64,000 nt of DNA from Parapedobacter sp964498395. Its GTDB lineage: Bacteria > Bacteroidota > Bacteroidia > Sphingobacteriales > Sphingobacteriaceae. The first letter of the stretch is position 1; the number at the start of each line of letters is the position of its first letter. Under the pieces are notes generated by a model, which was not told where the DNA came from, searched no databases, and was given only the letters and a program-made list of their open reading frames with translations. The translations under genes and the position numbers were made by a program. Below, piece by piece: positions 50,322 through 59,377 of the stretch. Location of the stretch: NCBI GenBank assembly GCA_964498395.1, contig CAZCHE010000002.1:372001-436000 (forward strand), written 5' to 3'.

Positions 50322-50735
50322 ATGGAATTACAAGATTTGCTATCGGCACAAGCTGGCGATGATGGGCAACCGAAAAAGGATAGCCCGCTCAAGAGCCTTA
50401 AAGTCGATCTGGATTTTTATGCGGAATCGATTAAGGAGATTGCGGTGGAAATCATGGCCGAAGGCCTTTCCGCCTATCCCATCTTCATTGCCCACCAACA
50501 CGAGGTCAGTATGGGCGAGTTGATACTGGACAAAAATGAGTTGGGTACCGACTGGTCCGTCCATGCATCGACATTGGAAGAATTTGTGGAACGGGGGATT
50601 GTCAAGGAAGAACGGAAGGCACACTTCATCAAACAGTACAAGAAACCGGAAGATTTTATGTGCGTGTTTGTCATTGTACCCGAAGGCGCTAATTTCGTGT
50701 TTTACCCCTATAAAGGGATAAAAGATGGACAATAG
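50322..50735 (+). CDS. Conserved hypothetical protein (137 aa)
   Basis: A 137-residue soluble protein with an alternating helical pattern (LDFYAESIKEIAVEIMAEG, FVERGIVKEERKAHFIKQYKKPEDFMCVFVIVPEGANFVFYPY). It lies 7 bp after rlmD on the same strand and looks translationally coupled. It resembles conserved proteins of unknown function in Bacteroidota, and I see no catalytic motif. Confidence 0.7.
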   Translation: MELQDLLSAQAGDDGQPKKDSPLKSLKVDLDFYAESIKEIAVEIMAEGLSAYPIFIAHQHEVSMGELILDKNELGTDWSVHASTLEEFVERGIVKEERKAHFIKQYKKPEDFMCVFVIVPEGANFVFYPYKGIKDGQ

Positions 50736-50807
50736 CAACAAATAAACTGCCCATTTAAACGTTTTGTATAAATGAGTGTCCAACATAAATAGCCAAAGTT
50801 AGAATAC

Positions 50808-51572
50808 ATGGCCCACGTTAGGTTGATGAACCGGATTACCAATATATGCTTGTTTGCGGTCATTTTTTTAATGACTACGGCTGTTCGTGCCCAAGAATCA
50901 GGGTTGATTCGTGGCATTGTATTGGAATCAGGAACCAGCAAACGGTTGGGCAGCGCAACGGTTACCAATCAACATACCGGGCAAACGACGTATACCAACA
51001 GCATGGGTACCTTTGAAATTAGGGCTACGGTGGGCGATAGCCTAACGGTTGCCCTTATGGGTTATCAAACGGGGCATGCAGAAGTGAAGACACTGAGTGA
51101 TATCCTGATTGATTTGAGGCAGGGCAGCATCATGCTGGAGCAGGTGGATGTCATGGGGATGAGCAAGGAGGCCGAACTCCGTGATGCCATGCGCAGCTAT
51201 CGCAAGCAAGGGGTCTATTACGATGGCAAGCCGTCTGCACTGGCGTATGTTTTTACGCCGATCACTGCATTATATGAACGGTTTGGCCGTACACCCCAAA
51301 ATGCCCGGCGATTCCAGAACTACATGAATAGAGAACTTGAGGCAACTGACGTAGATCGTAAATTCAATAAGACACTCATTAACGAATTGACGGGGTTAGA
51401 GGGAGAAGATCTCAACAATTTCATGATTTGGTATCGCCCATCATTTGAAAAAGTACAATATTGGGGGGAATACGATATGACCGCGTATATCGTACAGTCT
51501 TTTAAGCAGTTTGATCGGGATGGGCGTCCCGAGGCCCCTAAGCTCCCTAAACTGGAAACCCCTGCTCAATAA
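50808..51572 (+). CDS. Outer-membrane-associated protein with carboxypeptidase-like regulatory domain
   Basis: A 254-residue exported protein. The first 32 residues form a signal peptide (ICLFAVIFLMTTAVRAQ). The next 80 are a carboxypeptidase regulatory-like beta domain (GIVLESGTSKRLGSATVTNQHTGQTTYTN, SLTVALMGYQTGH), as found at the N-terminus of SusC-like receptors. The rest is a helical, charged region. It has no barrel and so is not itself a receptor. An ATG 18 bases in (MNRITN) may be the true start. The function is unknown. Confidence 0.75.
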   Translation: MAHVRLMNRITNICLFAVIFLMTTAVRAQESGLIRGIVLESGTSKRLGSATVTNQHTGQTTYTNSMGTFEIRATVGDSLTVALMGYQTGHAEVKTLSDILIDLRQGSIMLEQVDVMGMSKEAELRDAMRSYRKQGVYYDGKPSALAYVFTPITALYERFGRTPQNARRFQNYMNRELEATDVDRKFNKTLINELTGLEGEDLNNFMIWYRPSFEKVQYWGEYDMTAYIVQSFKQFDRDGRPEAPKLPKLETPAQ

Positions 51573-51671
51573 AAAAGCACAACTTTCTTGCCGTCGGCTC
51601 CTAGTTTAATCTACATATTGCAAGGTTTTGGCATTGGGTTTGTATCTGTTAGTGAAACAATAAGAAAACGT

Positions 51672-52364
51672 ATGATGATCAATAGAAAAATAGCATTATT
51701 CGGACTTTCCGTGGCTACATCGGCCATGTTATTAGGTAGCTGTAGTACCATCCAGTCCATGAGCAATACCCAAAAGGGTGCCGCTGGTGGTGCCGTGGCA
51801 GGCGGTGCCTTGGGAGCAATCATTGGCAATAAGGCGGGCAATACGGCAGTAGGTGCGTTGGCTGGTGCGGCGATCGGTGGGGTAGCTGGCGGGTTGATTG
51901 GGCGGAAAATGGATCGTCAGGCGGCTGAAATCGAACGTACGGTAGCTGGGGCGGAGGTTATTAAGGCAGAAGAAGGGATTATCGTGAAATTTGATTCCGG
52001 TATCCTGTTTGACTTTGATAAGACCGATGTCAAACCGGCTGCGCGTGAAAATATCGCTAACCTCGTTGCCTCCCTGAATGACAACCCTGACACCGATATA
52101 TTGGTAATCGGGCATACGGACAATAAGGGAACAGACAAGTATAACCAAGGGTTATCAGAACGCCGGGCGAAAGCTGTACGTGACTATGCGGTTTCCCAAG
52201 GACTGGCTAAGCGCCGTGTCAAAACGGATGGCAAAAGTTTCCATGAGCCTATTGCTGACAACGACACTGAAAGCGGACGCGCACAAAATCGCCGTGTGGA
52301 AATTGTCATTGTAGCCAATGATAAAATGAAGCGCGATGCGCTTGACGAAGTGGGGGCACGCTAA
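51672..52364 (+). CDS. OmpA family lipoprotein
   Basis: A 230-residue lipoprotein from the ATG at 51672, with lipobox LLGSC (Cys-24). A glycine-zipper segment follows (GGAVAGGALGAIIGNKAGNTAVGALAG). The OmpA/Pal peptidoglycan-binding domain covers the last 115 residues, with DTDILVIGHTDNKGTDKYNQGLSERRAKAVRDY. It anchors the outer membrane to peptidoglycan. A strong intrinsic terminator follows. Confidence 0.93.
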   Translation: MMINRKIALFGLSVATSAMLLGSCSTIQSMSNTQKGAAGGAVAGGALGAIIGNKAGNTAVGALAGAAIGGVAGGLIGRKMDRQAAEIERTVAGAEVIKAEEGIIVKFDSGILFDFDKTDVKPAARENIANLVASLNDNPDTDILVIGHTDNKGTDKYNQGLSERRAKAVRDYAVSQGLAKRRVKTDGKSFHEPIADNDTESGRAQNRRVEIVIVANDKMKRDALDEVGAR

Positions 52365-52392
52365 ACCCAGAAACAAGCTGTTTCTTTGTATG

Positions 52393-52447
52393 GAGGCCGT
52401 TTGAAACGATATTGCATCGTTTCAAACGGCCTCTGGTTATTTTTTCT
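52393..52447 (+). terminator. Strong intrinsic terminator after OmpA
   Basis: A perfect 18-bp stem, 52393-52410 with 52416-52433, a 5-base loop, then TTATTTTTT. It separates the OmpA gene from hemW. Confidence 0.93.
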
Positions 52448-52492
52448 ACCCGGGAGGACTTTTTGTTTTCGTCCTACAACCACTATCTATCT

Positions 52493-52500
52493 TATCTTTG
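52493..52500 (+). promoter_or_regulatory. hemW -7 box, probable leaderless start
   Basis: TATCTTTG fits TAnnTTTG and ends 4 bases before the hemW ATG at 52505, so the mRNA would begin at or just beside the start codon. Confidence 0.55.
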
Positions 52501-52504
52501 CCCC

Positions 52505-53626
52505 ATGGCCGGTATCTATTTCCATATCCCATTCTGTAAGCAGGCATGCTATTACTGCGATTTCCATTTCAGTACGTCATTGAAGTACAAAGCGGAAATG
52601 TTGCAGGCCATGCACAGGGAAATGGCTCTGCAATCCCATTATTTGGCCAACAAACCTGTCGAAACCATCTATTTCGGAGGAGGTACACCCTCTTTGCTTG
52701 GAGCGGATGACATCCAGCGATTCATTGACTTGCTCGCACATCATTTCGACGTCCTTCCGGGTGCGGAAATCACCCTTGAAGCCAATCCAGACGACCTCAG
52801 CCTCGATCATGTACAGGCGCTGAAACATACGGCGGTCAACCGGTTCAGTATCGGCATCCAGTCGTTTTTTGAAGAGGATTTGCGTTGGATGAATCGAGCG
52901 CACCATGCCGAAGATGCCGAGAAAGCCATTCAGCGGGTGCAGGATGCCGGTTTCACGAATGTCACGGCAGACCTCATTTACGGTTATCCGTTGCTTACAA
53001 AGCATAAATGGCAGTCGAACATCGATAAATTACTGGCGTTTGGCATTCCCCATATTTCTGCCTATAGCATGACCGTTGAAGACAAGACCGCACTGGCTGC
53101 TTTTATTCGCAAAGGCAAGCAGGTTCCAATGGATGAAGAGCAAAGCGCCGCTCACTTTACCTATTTGGTGGAGGAGCTGTCTTCAGCCGGGTATGAGCAA
53201 TATGAAATATCCAACTTCGCCAAGCCGGGCCAATATGCCCGCCACAATAGCAATTATTGGAAAGGGGTGCCTTATTTGGGTATCGGGCCATCAGCACATT
53301 CCTTTAATGGCGATACGCGGCAATGGAATGTGAGTAACAATGCCAAGTACATCGGCGCATTGAACCAAGACGAGCTGCCCTATGAAATCGAGGAATTGAG
53401 CGAGCAAGATAAATTCAACGAATACATCATGACAGCCCTCCGTACCCAATGGGGCATTGACCTTGAATTTGTCAAGAAACGTTTCGGGTTGCCATACTAT
53501 CAGCAGCTCACTCAGACCCTCGAACGATTTATTGACAAGGAAGTTGTGCTTGGCGACGGCAAGGTGGTGTTGGCCGCCTCGGGTAAGCTGATGGCCGACC
53601 ATATCGCATCCGAACTGTTTCGCTGA
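52505..53626 (+). CDS. hemW: Radical SAM family heme chaperone HemW
   Basis: A 373-residue radical-SAM protein, starting MAGIYFHIPFCKQACYYCDF with the cluster Cys pattern C-x3-C-x2-C. The next part has TIYFGGGTPSLL and the SIGIQSFFEEDLRWMNRAH. The length and motif order fit HemW, a heme-trafficking chaperone, rather than oxygen-independent coproporphyrinogen oxidase HemN. The ATG at 52505 is chosen because the in-frame upstream sequence lies in the terminator region. Confidence 0.9.
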   Translation: MAGIYFHIPFCKQACYYCDFHFSTSLKYKAEMLQAMHREMALQSHYLANKPVETIYFGGGTPSLLGADDIQRFIDLLAHHFDVLPGAEITLEANPDDLSLDHVQALKHTAVNRFSIGIQSFFEEDLRWMNRAHHAEDAEKAIQRVQDAGFTNVTADLIYGYPLLTKHKWQSNIDKLLAFGIPHISAYSMTVEDKTALAAFIRKGKQVPMDEEQSAAHFTYLVEELSSAGYEQYEISNFAKPGQYARHNSNYWKGVPYLGIGPSAHSFNGDTRQWNVSNNAKYIGALNQDELPYEIEELSEQDKFNEYIMTALRTQWGIDLEFVKKRFGLPYYQQLTQTLERFIDKEVVLGDGKVVLAASGKLMADHIASELFR

Positions 53627-53661
53627 TGCGTTGGTTTCCTCCCGAAAAAGAAAAATAAGTT

Positions 53662-53669
53662 TAACTTTG
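53662..53669 (+). promoter_or_regulatory. Putative -7 box of the glycan gene block
   Basis: TAACTTTG fits TAnnTTTG, about 95 bases before the glycosyltransferase ATG at 53763. The region between contains a 22-codon ORF (53681-53749) of unknown meaning. Confidence 0.4.
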
Positions 53670-53762
53670 GGCGAAAATCAATGAATAGAAAACGCATTCC
53701 ATTCGTTTGGTTAGCTTGCTGTGTATTGAAGAAGAAATTATTTACCTAAGGTGGTGCTTACC

Positions 53763-54596
53763 ATGAAGAAAGTCTGTGCGATTACCATGGCCCGGAATGA
53801 CGAGTTTTTCTTAAACCGTTGGATTGACTATTACGGCAAGCAACTGGGAGAAGAAAACCTGTACATTTTTTTGGACGGCGAAGACCAACCCATTCCAAAA
53901 AACGCGGGGCGGGCCAATGTGCAGCATCGCACACGTGTAGCAGAGCATGTGGTCGCTGCAGAGAAACGCCGACTGGGATTCCTTTCTGAGGTGGCCGCCG
54001 AATTGCTCCAGCGGTATGATGTCGTTATCGGTGTCGATGCCGATGAGTTTTTGGTTGTCGACCCCGCCTGTGGCAAGACCTTGGCCGCTTACCTGAGTGA
54101 AACCGAGATTCATCCCTCGGTATCGGGGCTAGGGATGGATGTCGGGCAGAAGCTGGGGGAGGAAGACATCCTGGATGAGGCGCGGCCCTTCCTTGCGCAA
54201 CGGGAGTATGCGCTTTTATCTTCCCGCTATACCAAACCATCGGTGATATCGAAGGCGGTCAGCTGGGGTTCGGGTTTCCATCGGATCAAAGGGCATAACT
54301 TTAGGATTGACCGCAACCTATATTTGTTTCATTTCGGGGCGGTAGATTTCGAAATGATCCAGCAACGTTTCCTCGATAAGGATCGGATGGCGACCGGAAG
54401 AGAAAAACACATAAAAAAACGGGCTAAAGCGATTGACATCATCACCAACAAAAAGGCATGTGTCGGTGACAAATGGCTGTCGATAGCACGTACCTTGCAA
54501 ACATGGATACGACCCGTTTATGCGTGGAATAAGCCCTCGATGGTTGGCTGGAAATTAGTGGTGAAAATACCCGAGCGTTTTAAAAATATTGTTTGA
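53763..54596 (+). CDS. Glycosyltransferase family 2-like protein
   Basis: A 277-residue glycosyltransferase-like protein: MKKVCAITMARNDEFFLNRW at the start, a VIGVDADEFLVVD metal-binding DxD region, then SWGSGFHRIKGHNF and a basic C-terminus. The pattern resembles GT92/GT2 proteins that act on short glycan chains. Acceptor and donor are unknown. It is the first gene of the surface-glycan block; the Stealth gene follows 5 bp later. Confidence 0.78.
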   Translation: MKKVCAITMARNDEFFLNRWIDYYGKQLGEENLYIFLDGEDQPIPKNAGRANVQHRTRVAEHVVAAEKRRLGFLSEVAAELLQRYDVVIGVDADEFLVVDPACGKTLAAYLSETEIHPSVSGLGMDVGQKLGEEDILDEARPFLAQREYALLSSRYTKPSVISKAVSWGSGFHRIKGHNFRIDRNLYLFHFGAVDFEMIQQRFLDKDRMATGREKHIKKRAKAIDIITNKKACVGDKWLSIARTLQTWIRPVYAWNKPSMVGWKLVVKIPERFKNIV

Positions 54597-54601
54597 GCCG
54601 T

Positions 54602-55594
54602 ATGAAGCAGACAGAAAATGAACCAGTGGACGTTGTTGTCGCTTGGGTAGACGGGAATGATCCTGCCCATAAAGAGAAAATACAGCCTTACCTGAACCCG
54701 CAGGCCCGCAAATCCGATGATGTCGCCGGCCCGACACGTTACCGATCGGTAGGGGAGATCTTCTATTGTGTAGCATCCATCTACCGATTTGCTCCCTTTG
54801 TCCGGAAAATATTCATCATTACCGATAATCAGCATCCAAACCTGGATGCGTTCGTGAAGCACAATTTCCCGGACAGCCCGATTGAGATCGAGATTGTAGA
54901 CCACAGCGTGTTGTTTAGGGGATACGAATCCTATCTGCCGATTTTCAATAGTCGGGCGATAGAGGTTTGCACCTATCGAATCCCTGGATTAAGTGAAAAT
55001 TACGTGTATTTTAACGATGATTTTTTTCTCTTGCGACCGGTTCAGTATAGTGATTGGTTCAGGGGTGATCGCGTCGTGGCCTACGGGAATTGGCGGAGTA
55101 TCCTATTGGATAACCTGCTGTGGTTGATCAAACCCCCCAAGAATGGACATAAGCCGATAGGATTCAAGGATTCGATGATTGCCGCTGCACGCAAGTTGGG
55201 GCGGAAATGGACATATTTCCATATCGAACACACGCCCCACCCGTTGAAAAAGAGTGTGCTATCCGAATATTTCGACCAGCATCAGGAACACGTGATTAAC
55301 AATATTATGCACAAATTCCGAAGCCCTAAGCAATTTAATACGCAGTCGCTCTATTACGCGCTGATGTTTGAAATGGGCAGGGCGATTCAGGGTTCGACAA
55401 AGAAAAAAGCCCTGTACCTGAAACCGGTAAAACGGGGGAGCAATTATGTGGAGCGGAAAATCCGCACATTTGAAGTCAACCCCGAGATCTGTTTCTGCTG
55501 TATGGGGTCGTTGGACCTGGCTACAGAACGGGATCGAGACAGGTTAATGAATTGGTTGAAAGACCTGCTCGATATCCAACTGGAGGTGGGGTGA
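54602..55594 (+). CDS. Stealth family capsular polysaccharide phosphotransferase
   Basis: A 330-residue Stealth protein, a family of hexose-1-phosphate transferases that includes capsule polymerases and human GlcNAc-1-phosphotransferase. Conserved region 1 is PVDVVVAWVDGNDPAHKEK. Region 2 has RYRSVGEIFYCVASIYRFAP and FIITDNQHP. The GRP/DDF region is VYFNDDFFLLRPV. It would link sugars by phosphodiester bonds in a surface glycan or capsule. It starts 5 bp after the glycosyltransferase. Confidence 0.92.
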   Translation: MKQTENEPVDVVVAWVDGNDPAHKEKIQPYLNPQARKSDDVAGPTRYRSVGEIFYCVASIYRFAPFVRKIFIITDNQHPNLDAFVKHNFPDSPIEIEIVDHSVLFRGYESYLPIFNSRAIEVCTYRIPGLSENYVYFNDDFFLLRPVQYSDWFRGDRVVAYGNWRSILLDNLLWLIKPPKNGHKPIGFKDSMIAAARKLGRKWTYFHIEHTPHPLKKSVLSEYFDQHQEHVINNIMHKFRSPKQFNTQSLYYALMFEMGRAIQGSTKKKALYLKPVKRGSNYVERKIRTFEVNPEICFCCMGSLDLATERDRDRLMNWLKDLLDIQLEVG

Positions 55595-55716
55595 TGCTTT
55601 CATTTTCCTAGAAAGCCTGATCGTTTCTAATGGCGATAATATACTTGGATCTTAGGGGATAATTATTGAAAAAAACACGTAATTTGCAACGCTCATAACG
55701 TTCTAAACATATCACT

Positions 55717-56700
55717 ATGCCAAAAAAACGCATACTCATCACTGGAGCCGCGGGTTTTCTAGGGTCGCATCTTTGCGATCGCTTTATTAAAGAAGAATAT
55801 CATGTCATCGGGATGGATAACCTCATCACGGGTGATCTCCGCAATATCGAGCATTTGTTCAAATTGGAAAACTTCGAGTTTTATAACCATGATGTTTCCA
55901 CGTTTGTACATGTGTCTGGCAATTTGGATTATATCCTACATTTTGCGTCGCCAGCCAGCCCGATAGACTACTTGAAAATTCCGATCCAAACATTGAAAGT
56001 AGGGTCTTTGGGTACCCATCATTTGTTGGGTCTTGCCCGAGCGAAGGGTGCCCGTATCCTGGTTGCGTCCACGTCCGAAGTATATGGCGATCCTACCATC
56101 AGCCCCCAACCGGAAGAATATTGGGGCAACGTGAACCCTGTGGGGCCACGTGGGGTTTATGATGAAGCCAAGCGTTTTCAGGAAGCCATTACGATGGCCT
56201 ACCATACCTTTCACGGGTTGGAAACGCGCATTGTCCGCATCTTTAACACGTATGGCCCACGCATGCGCCTCAACGACGGACGGGTGTTGCCCGCTTTCAT
56301 TGGGCAGGCCCTGCGCGGCGAAGACCTCACCGTTTTCGGTGATGGCTCACAAACCCGCTCATTTTGCTATGTGGACGACCAAGTGGAGGGCATTTATCGG
56401 TTGTTGCATAGCGATTACCCCTACCCGGTCAACATCGGGAATCCGGATGAGATTACCATCAAACAGTTTGGGGAGGAAATCATTAAACTGACGGGAACGA
56501 CGCAAAAACTGATCTATAAAGAACTACCGGTAGATGATCCAAAACAGCGTCGGCCGGATATTAAGAAAGCACAGGAAATATTGGGGTGGGAACCCAAGGT
56601 GGGGCGTGCGGAAGGCTTGCGCATTACCTATGATTATTTCAGGTCGCTGCCTGACCAGGAAATACAACACAAGGATTTCACGTATTATAATAAAAAGTAA
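55717..56700 (+). CDS. UDP-glucuronate decarboxylase-like SDR epimerase
   Basis: A 327-residue extended SDR. The N-terminal GAAGFLGSHLCDRF binds NAD. The distinctive YGDPTISPQPEEYWGNVNPVGPRGVYDEAKR region, with catalytic Tyr and Lys, matches UDP-xylose synthases (UDP-glucuronate decarboxylases), and VRIFNTYGPRM follows. It would make UDP-xylose for surface glycan. Its stop codon is immediately followed by the galE ATG. Confidence 0.88.
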   Translation: MPKKRILITGAAGFLGSHLCDRFIKEEYHVIGMDNLITGDLRNIEHLFKLENFEFYNHDVSTFVHVSGNLDYILHFASPASPIDYLKIPIQTLKVGSLGTHHLLGLARAKGARILVASTSEVYGDPTISPQPEEYWGNVNPVGPRGVYDEAKRFQEAITMAYHTFHGLETRIVRIFNTYGPRMRLNDGRVLPAFIGQALRGEDLTVFGDGSQTRSFCYVDDQVEGIYRLLHSDYPYPVNIGNPDEITIKQFGEEIIKLTGTTQKLIYKELPVDDPKQRRPDIKKAQEILGWEPKVGRAEGLRITYDYFRSLPDQEIQHKDFTYYNKK

Positions 56701-57729
56701 ATGAGTAAGATTTTAGTAACGGGTGGCACAGGATATATTGGGTCGCACACAGTCGTCGAACTGCAACATGCGGGTTATACGCCCGTGATTGTCGATAACC
56801 TTTCCAATTCGACCATTGGCGTGCTGGAGCAGATCGAAAAGATTACCGGTATAAAGCCTGCGTTTCACCAGTTTGACTTGTGTGACGAAGCTAAGGTGAA
56901 GCAATTCGTCGCTGACCATCCCGATATTACCGGCATCATTCACTTTGCGGCGTACAAAGCGGTGGGTGAATCGGTACAGCAACCCCTGAAATACTATCAT
57001 AACAATTTTTTCTCGTTGATTAACCTGCTGAATGCCTATGCGGGTAAACCGGTAAATTTTGTGTTTTCTTCGAGTTGCACCGTATATGGGCAGCCCGACC
57101 AGTTACCCGTCACGGAAGCCGCTCCGGTGAAGCAAGCGGAGTCGCCTTATGGCAATACCAAGCAGATTGCCGAAGAAATCCTGTCGGAAACTGCGGCTGC
57201 ATTCGATAATTACCAGGTCATCTCACTTAGGTATTTCAATCCCGTGGGTGCCCATGAGACCGCATTGATCGGTGAGTTGCCCTTAGGGGTGCCTCAAAAC
57301 CTCGTACCCTTTATCACGCAAAGTGCCATCGGTAAGCGCGGCCCGATCACGGTATTCGGCGATGATTACCATACACCTGATGGTTCGGCGATCCGTGATT
57401 ACATCCATGTCGTGGATCTGGCCAAAGCGCATGTGGCGGCGATTAAGCTGTTGGAGAATGGTAACCCCAATGGCAATTATGATGTGTTCAATGTAGGGAC
57501 GGGCACAGGTATTTCGGTATTGGAAGTCATCAAGGCCTTTGAAGCGTCGACAGGAGTAAAGCTCGATTACCAGATCGGCCCTCGCCGTGCAGGGGATGTG
57601 GAGCAGGTATGGGGCAATGTCTCCAAATCAACAAATGAGTTGGGTTGGAAAGCCGAATTGGACATTACCGAGATGATGCGCTCAGCCTGGAAATGGGAAC
57701 AGTATTTGAAAGACCATCCGCTGGAGTAA
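56701..57729 (+). CDS. galE: UDP-glucose 4-epimerase
   Basis: GalE interconverts UDP-glucose and UDP-galactose. The 342-residue SDR has NAD motif GGTGYIGSHTVVEL, SSCTVYG, and the catalytic Tyr-Lys pair in SPYGNTKQIAEEIL. RYFNPVGAH and DGSAIRDYIHVVDLA also match GalE. It starts directly after the UDP-glucuronate decarboxylase-like gene with no spacer and supplies nucleotide sugars for the same glycan. Confidence 0.94.
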   Translation: MSKILVTGGTGYIGSHTVVELQHAGYTPVIVDNLSNSTIGVLEQIEKITGIKPAFHQFDLCDEAKVKQFVADHPDITGIIHFAAYKAVGESVQQPLKYYHNNFFSLINLLNAYAGKPVNFVFSSSCTVYGQPDQLPVTEAAPVKQAESPYGNTKQIAEEILSETAAAFDNYQVISLRYFNPVGAHETALIGELPLGVPQNLVPFITQSAIGKRGPITVFGDDYHTPDGSAIRDYIHVVDLAKAHVAAIKLLENGNPNGNYDVFNVGTGTGISVLEVIKAFEASTGVKLDYQIGPRRAGDVEQVWGNVSKSTNELGWKAELDITEMMRSAWKWEQYLKDHPLE

Positions 57730-57741
57730 GCTTGATCGTTC

Positions 57742-58323
57742 ATGTCACTCAATCAGCATCCAACACTAAAAAAGGCAATACTTGACCTGCCCCAACAGGA
57801 AAAGGACAAGTTGTTGGTGCGTTTGGTTGGCAAAGACGAGCTATTGATGAAGCAAATGCACTTCCAGTTGTTAGAAGACGAGGCGGATTTGGAGCTACGG
57901 ATTGAAGCGGTGCAACAACAGTTGCAGTTTATTTTTGACCGCAATACCGATTATATCGCCAACACTAATCAGTACCACAATGCGCATCAATTGATGGGCG
58001 AATTGAAATATGCCAGTGGTATCATCAATGAGCATTTCGCGGTCACGAAAGATAAGATGAGCGAGATACAACTCCGGTTATCTTTGGTGTCACAGAGTTT
58101 TGCCCATTTTGACAAACTGTTTGACCCCCATCCTTATGGTAGGAATGATAAATTATTGAATTACCAAGCGGGGCGGATTAAGTATATCATCGGAAAATAT
58201 GAAAAACTGCACGAGGATTTGCAGTTTGAGTTTCGAGCAGAACTAAATGACGTATTGGCCTTTGCGTACCGGTCAGGCATGAAACCCTACCTGGAAGCAC
58301 ATGGCCTACCAAATGAAGTATAG
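57742..58323 (+). CDS. Conserved hypothetical helical protein (193 aa)
   Basis: A 193-residue soluble protein with long amphipathic helices (for example KTALHLQ-like segments LELRIEAVQQQLQFIFDR and ISEIQLRLSLVSQSFAHFDK-type DKMSEIQLRLSLVSQSF). It sits 12 bp after galE and 4 bp before rfbB, so it is co-transcribed with glycan genes. I do not recognise a family. A coiled-coil or scaffold role is plausible. Confidence 0.65.
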   Translation: MSLNQHPTLKKAILDLPQQEKDKLLVRLVGKDELLMKQMHFQLLEDEADLELRIEAVQQQLQFIFDRNTDYIANTNQYHNAHQLMGELKYASGIINEHFAVTKDKMSEIQLRLSLVSQSFAHFDKLFDPHPYGRNDKLLNYQAGRIKYIIGKYEKLHEDLQFEFRAELNDVLAFAYRSGMKPYLEAHGLPNEV

Positions 58324-58327
58324 AAAG

Positions 58328-59377
58328 ATGAAGAAAATCGTTATTACCGGTGGAGCCGGATTTATTGGATCGCATGTCGTGCGCCGGTTTGTGAATACTT
58401 ATCCGGACTATGAGATTGTCAATCTTGATAAGTTGACCTATGCCGGCAATCTGGCCAACTTGAAGGATATTGAAGATCAGCCAAACTATCGCTTTGTCAA
58501 AGGCGATATCACGGATACCGTTTTTATTGATGACTTTTTTGCAACTGAGCAGCCCGATGCGATTATCCACTTGGCTGCCGAATCGCACGTGGATCGTTCC
58601 ATTAGCAATCCTATCGAATTTGTAGTGACCAATGTAGTAGGTACCGTCAATTTGCTGAATGCGGCCCGTAAACATTGGGAAGGGCAATACGATACCCATC
58701 GGTTCTACCATGTGTCTACGGATGAAGTGTATGGTGCCCTTGGCGAAAGCGGCATGTTTACCGAAGAGACCAAGTACGACCCCCATTCGCCATATTCGGC
58801 CTCTAAGGCTTCGTCTGACCACTTTGTGCGGGCTTATCATGACACCTATGGACTTGACGTGGTGATTTCCAATTGTTCCAACAACTATGGGTCACACCAT
58901 TTCCCGGAGAAGTTGATCCCGCTAGCCATCAATAATATCAAGAACAACAAACCCGTACCGGTGTATGGTAAGGGTGAAAACGTGCGCGACTGGCTTTGGG
59001 TGGTAGACCATGCCCGGGCTATAGACGTGATTTTCCACCAGGCTGCTTCCGGGCAAACCTATAATATCGGTGGGCACAACGAATGGAAAAATATTGATCT
59101 CATCCACTTGCTTTGTCGCATTATGGACAAGAAGTTGAGTCGGCCTGAAGGTGAATCAGCAACGCTCATCACCTTTGTGAAAGACCGAGCCGGGCACGAT
59201 CTCCGGTATGCCATCGACGCGACCAAGCTCAAACAGGAACTCGGTTGGGAACCCAGCCTGCAATTTGAAGAAGGGCTGGAGAAAACCGTAGATTGGTACC
59301 TAGCCAATGAGGAATGGTTGGAGGATGTCACCTCCGGGCATTATCAGCAGTATTACCAGGAGCAATACGGGAGATAA
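58328..59377 (+). CDS. rfbB: dTDP-glucose 4,6-dehydratase
   Basis: RfbB makes dTDP-4-keto-6-deoxyglucose, the entry to dTDP-rhamnose and other deoxysugars. The 349-residue SDR has GGAGFIGSHVVRRF, AAESHVDRSI, STDEVYGALG and the catalytic YSASKASSDHFVRAY. SNCSNNYGSHHFPEKLIPL and HARAIDVIF are also typical. The ATG at 58328 follows the preceding stop by 4 bp. rfbA, rfbC and rfbD are not in the window. Confidence 0.95.
   Translation: MKKIVITGGAGFIGSHVVRRFVNTYPDYEIVNLDKLTYAGNLANLKDIEDQPNYRFVKGDITDTVFIDDFFATEQPDAIIHLAAESHVDRSISNPIEFVVTNVVGTVNLLNAARKHWEGQYDTHRFYHVSTDEVYGALGESGMFTEETKYDPHSPYSASKASSDHFVRAYHDTYGLDVVISNCSNNYGSHHFPEKLIPLAINNIKNNKPVPVYGKGENVRDWLWVVDHARAIDVIFHQAASGQTYNIGGHNEWKNIDLIHLLCRIMDKKLSRPEGESATLITFVKDRAGHDLRYAIDATKLKQELGWEPSLQFEEGLEKTVDWYLANEEWLEDVTSGHYQQYYQEQYGR

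Noticed and set aside
53681..53749. 22-codon ORF before the glycosyltransferase gene
   Set aside because: Too short to support; no regulatory codon pattern or family. Could be a leader peptide but nothing shows it.
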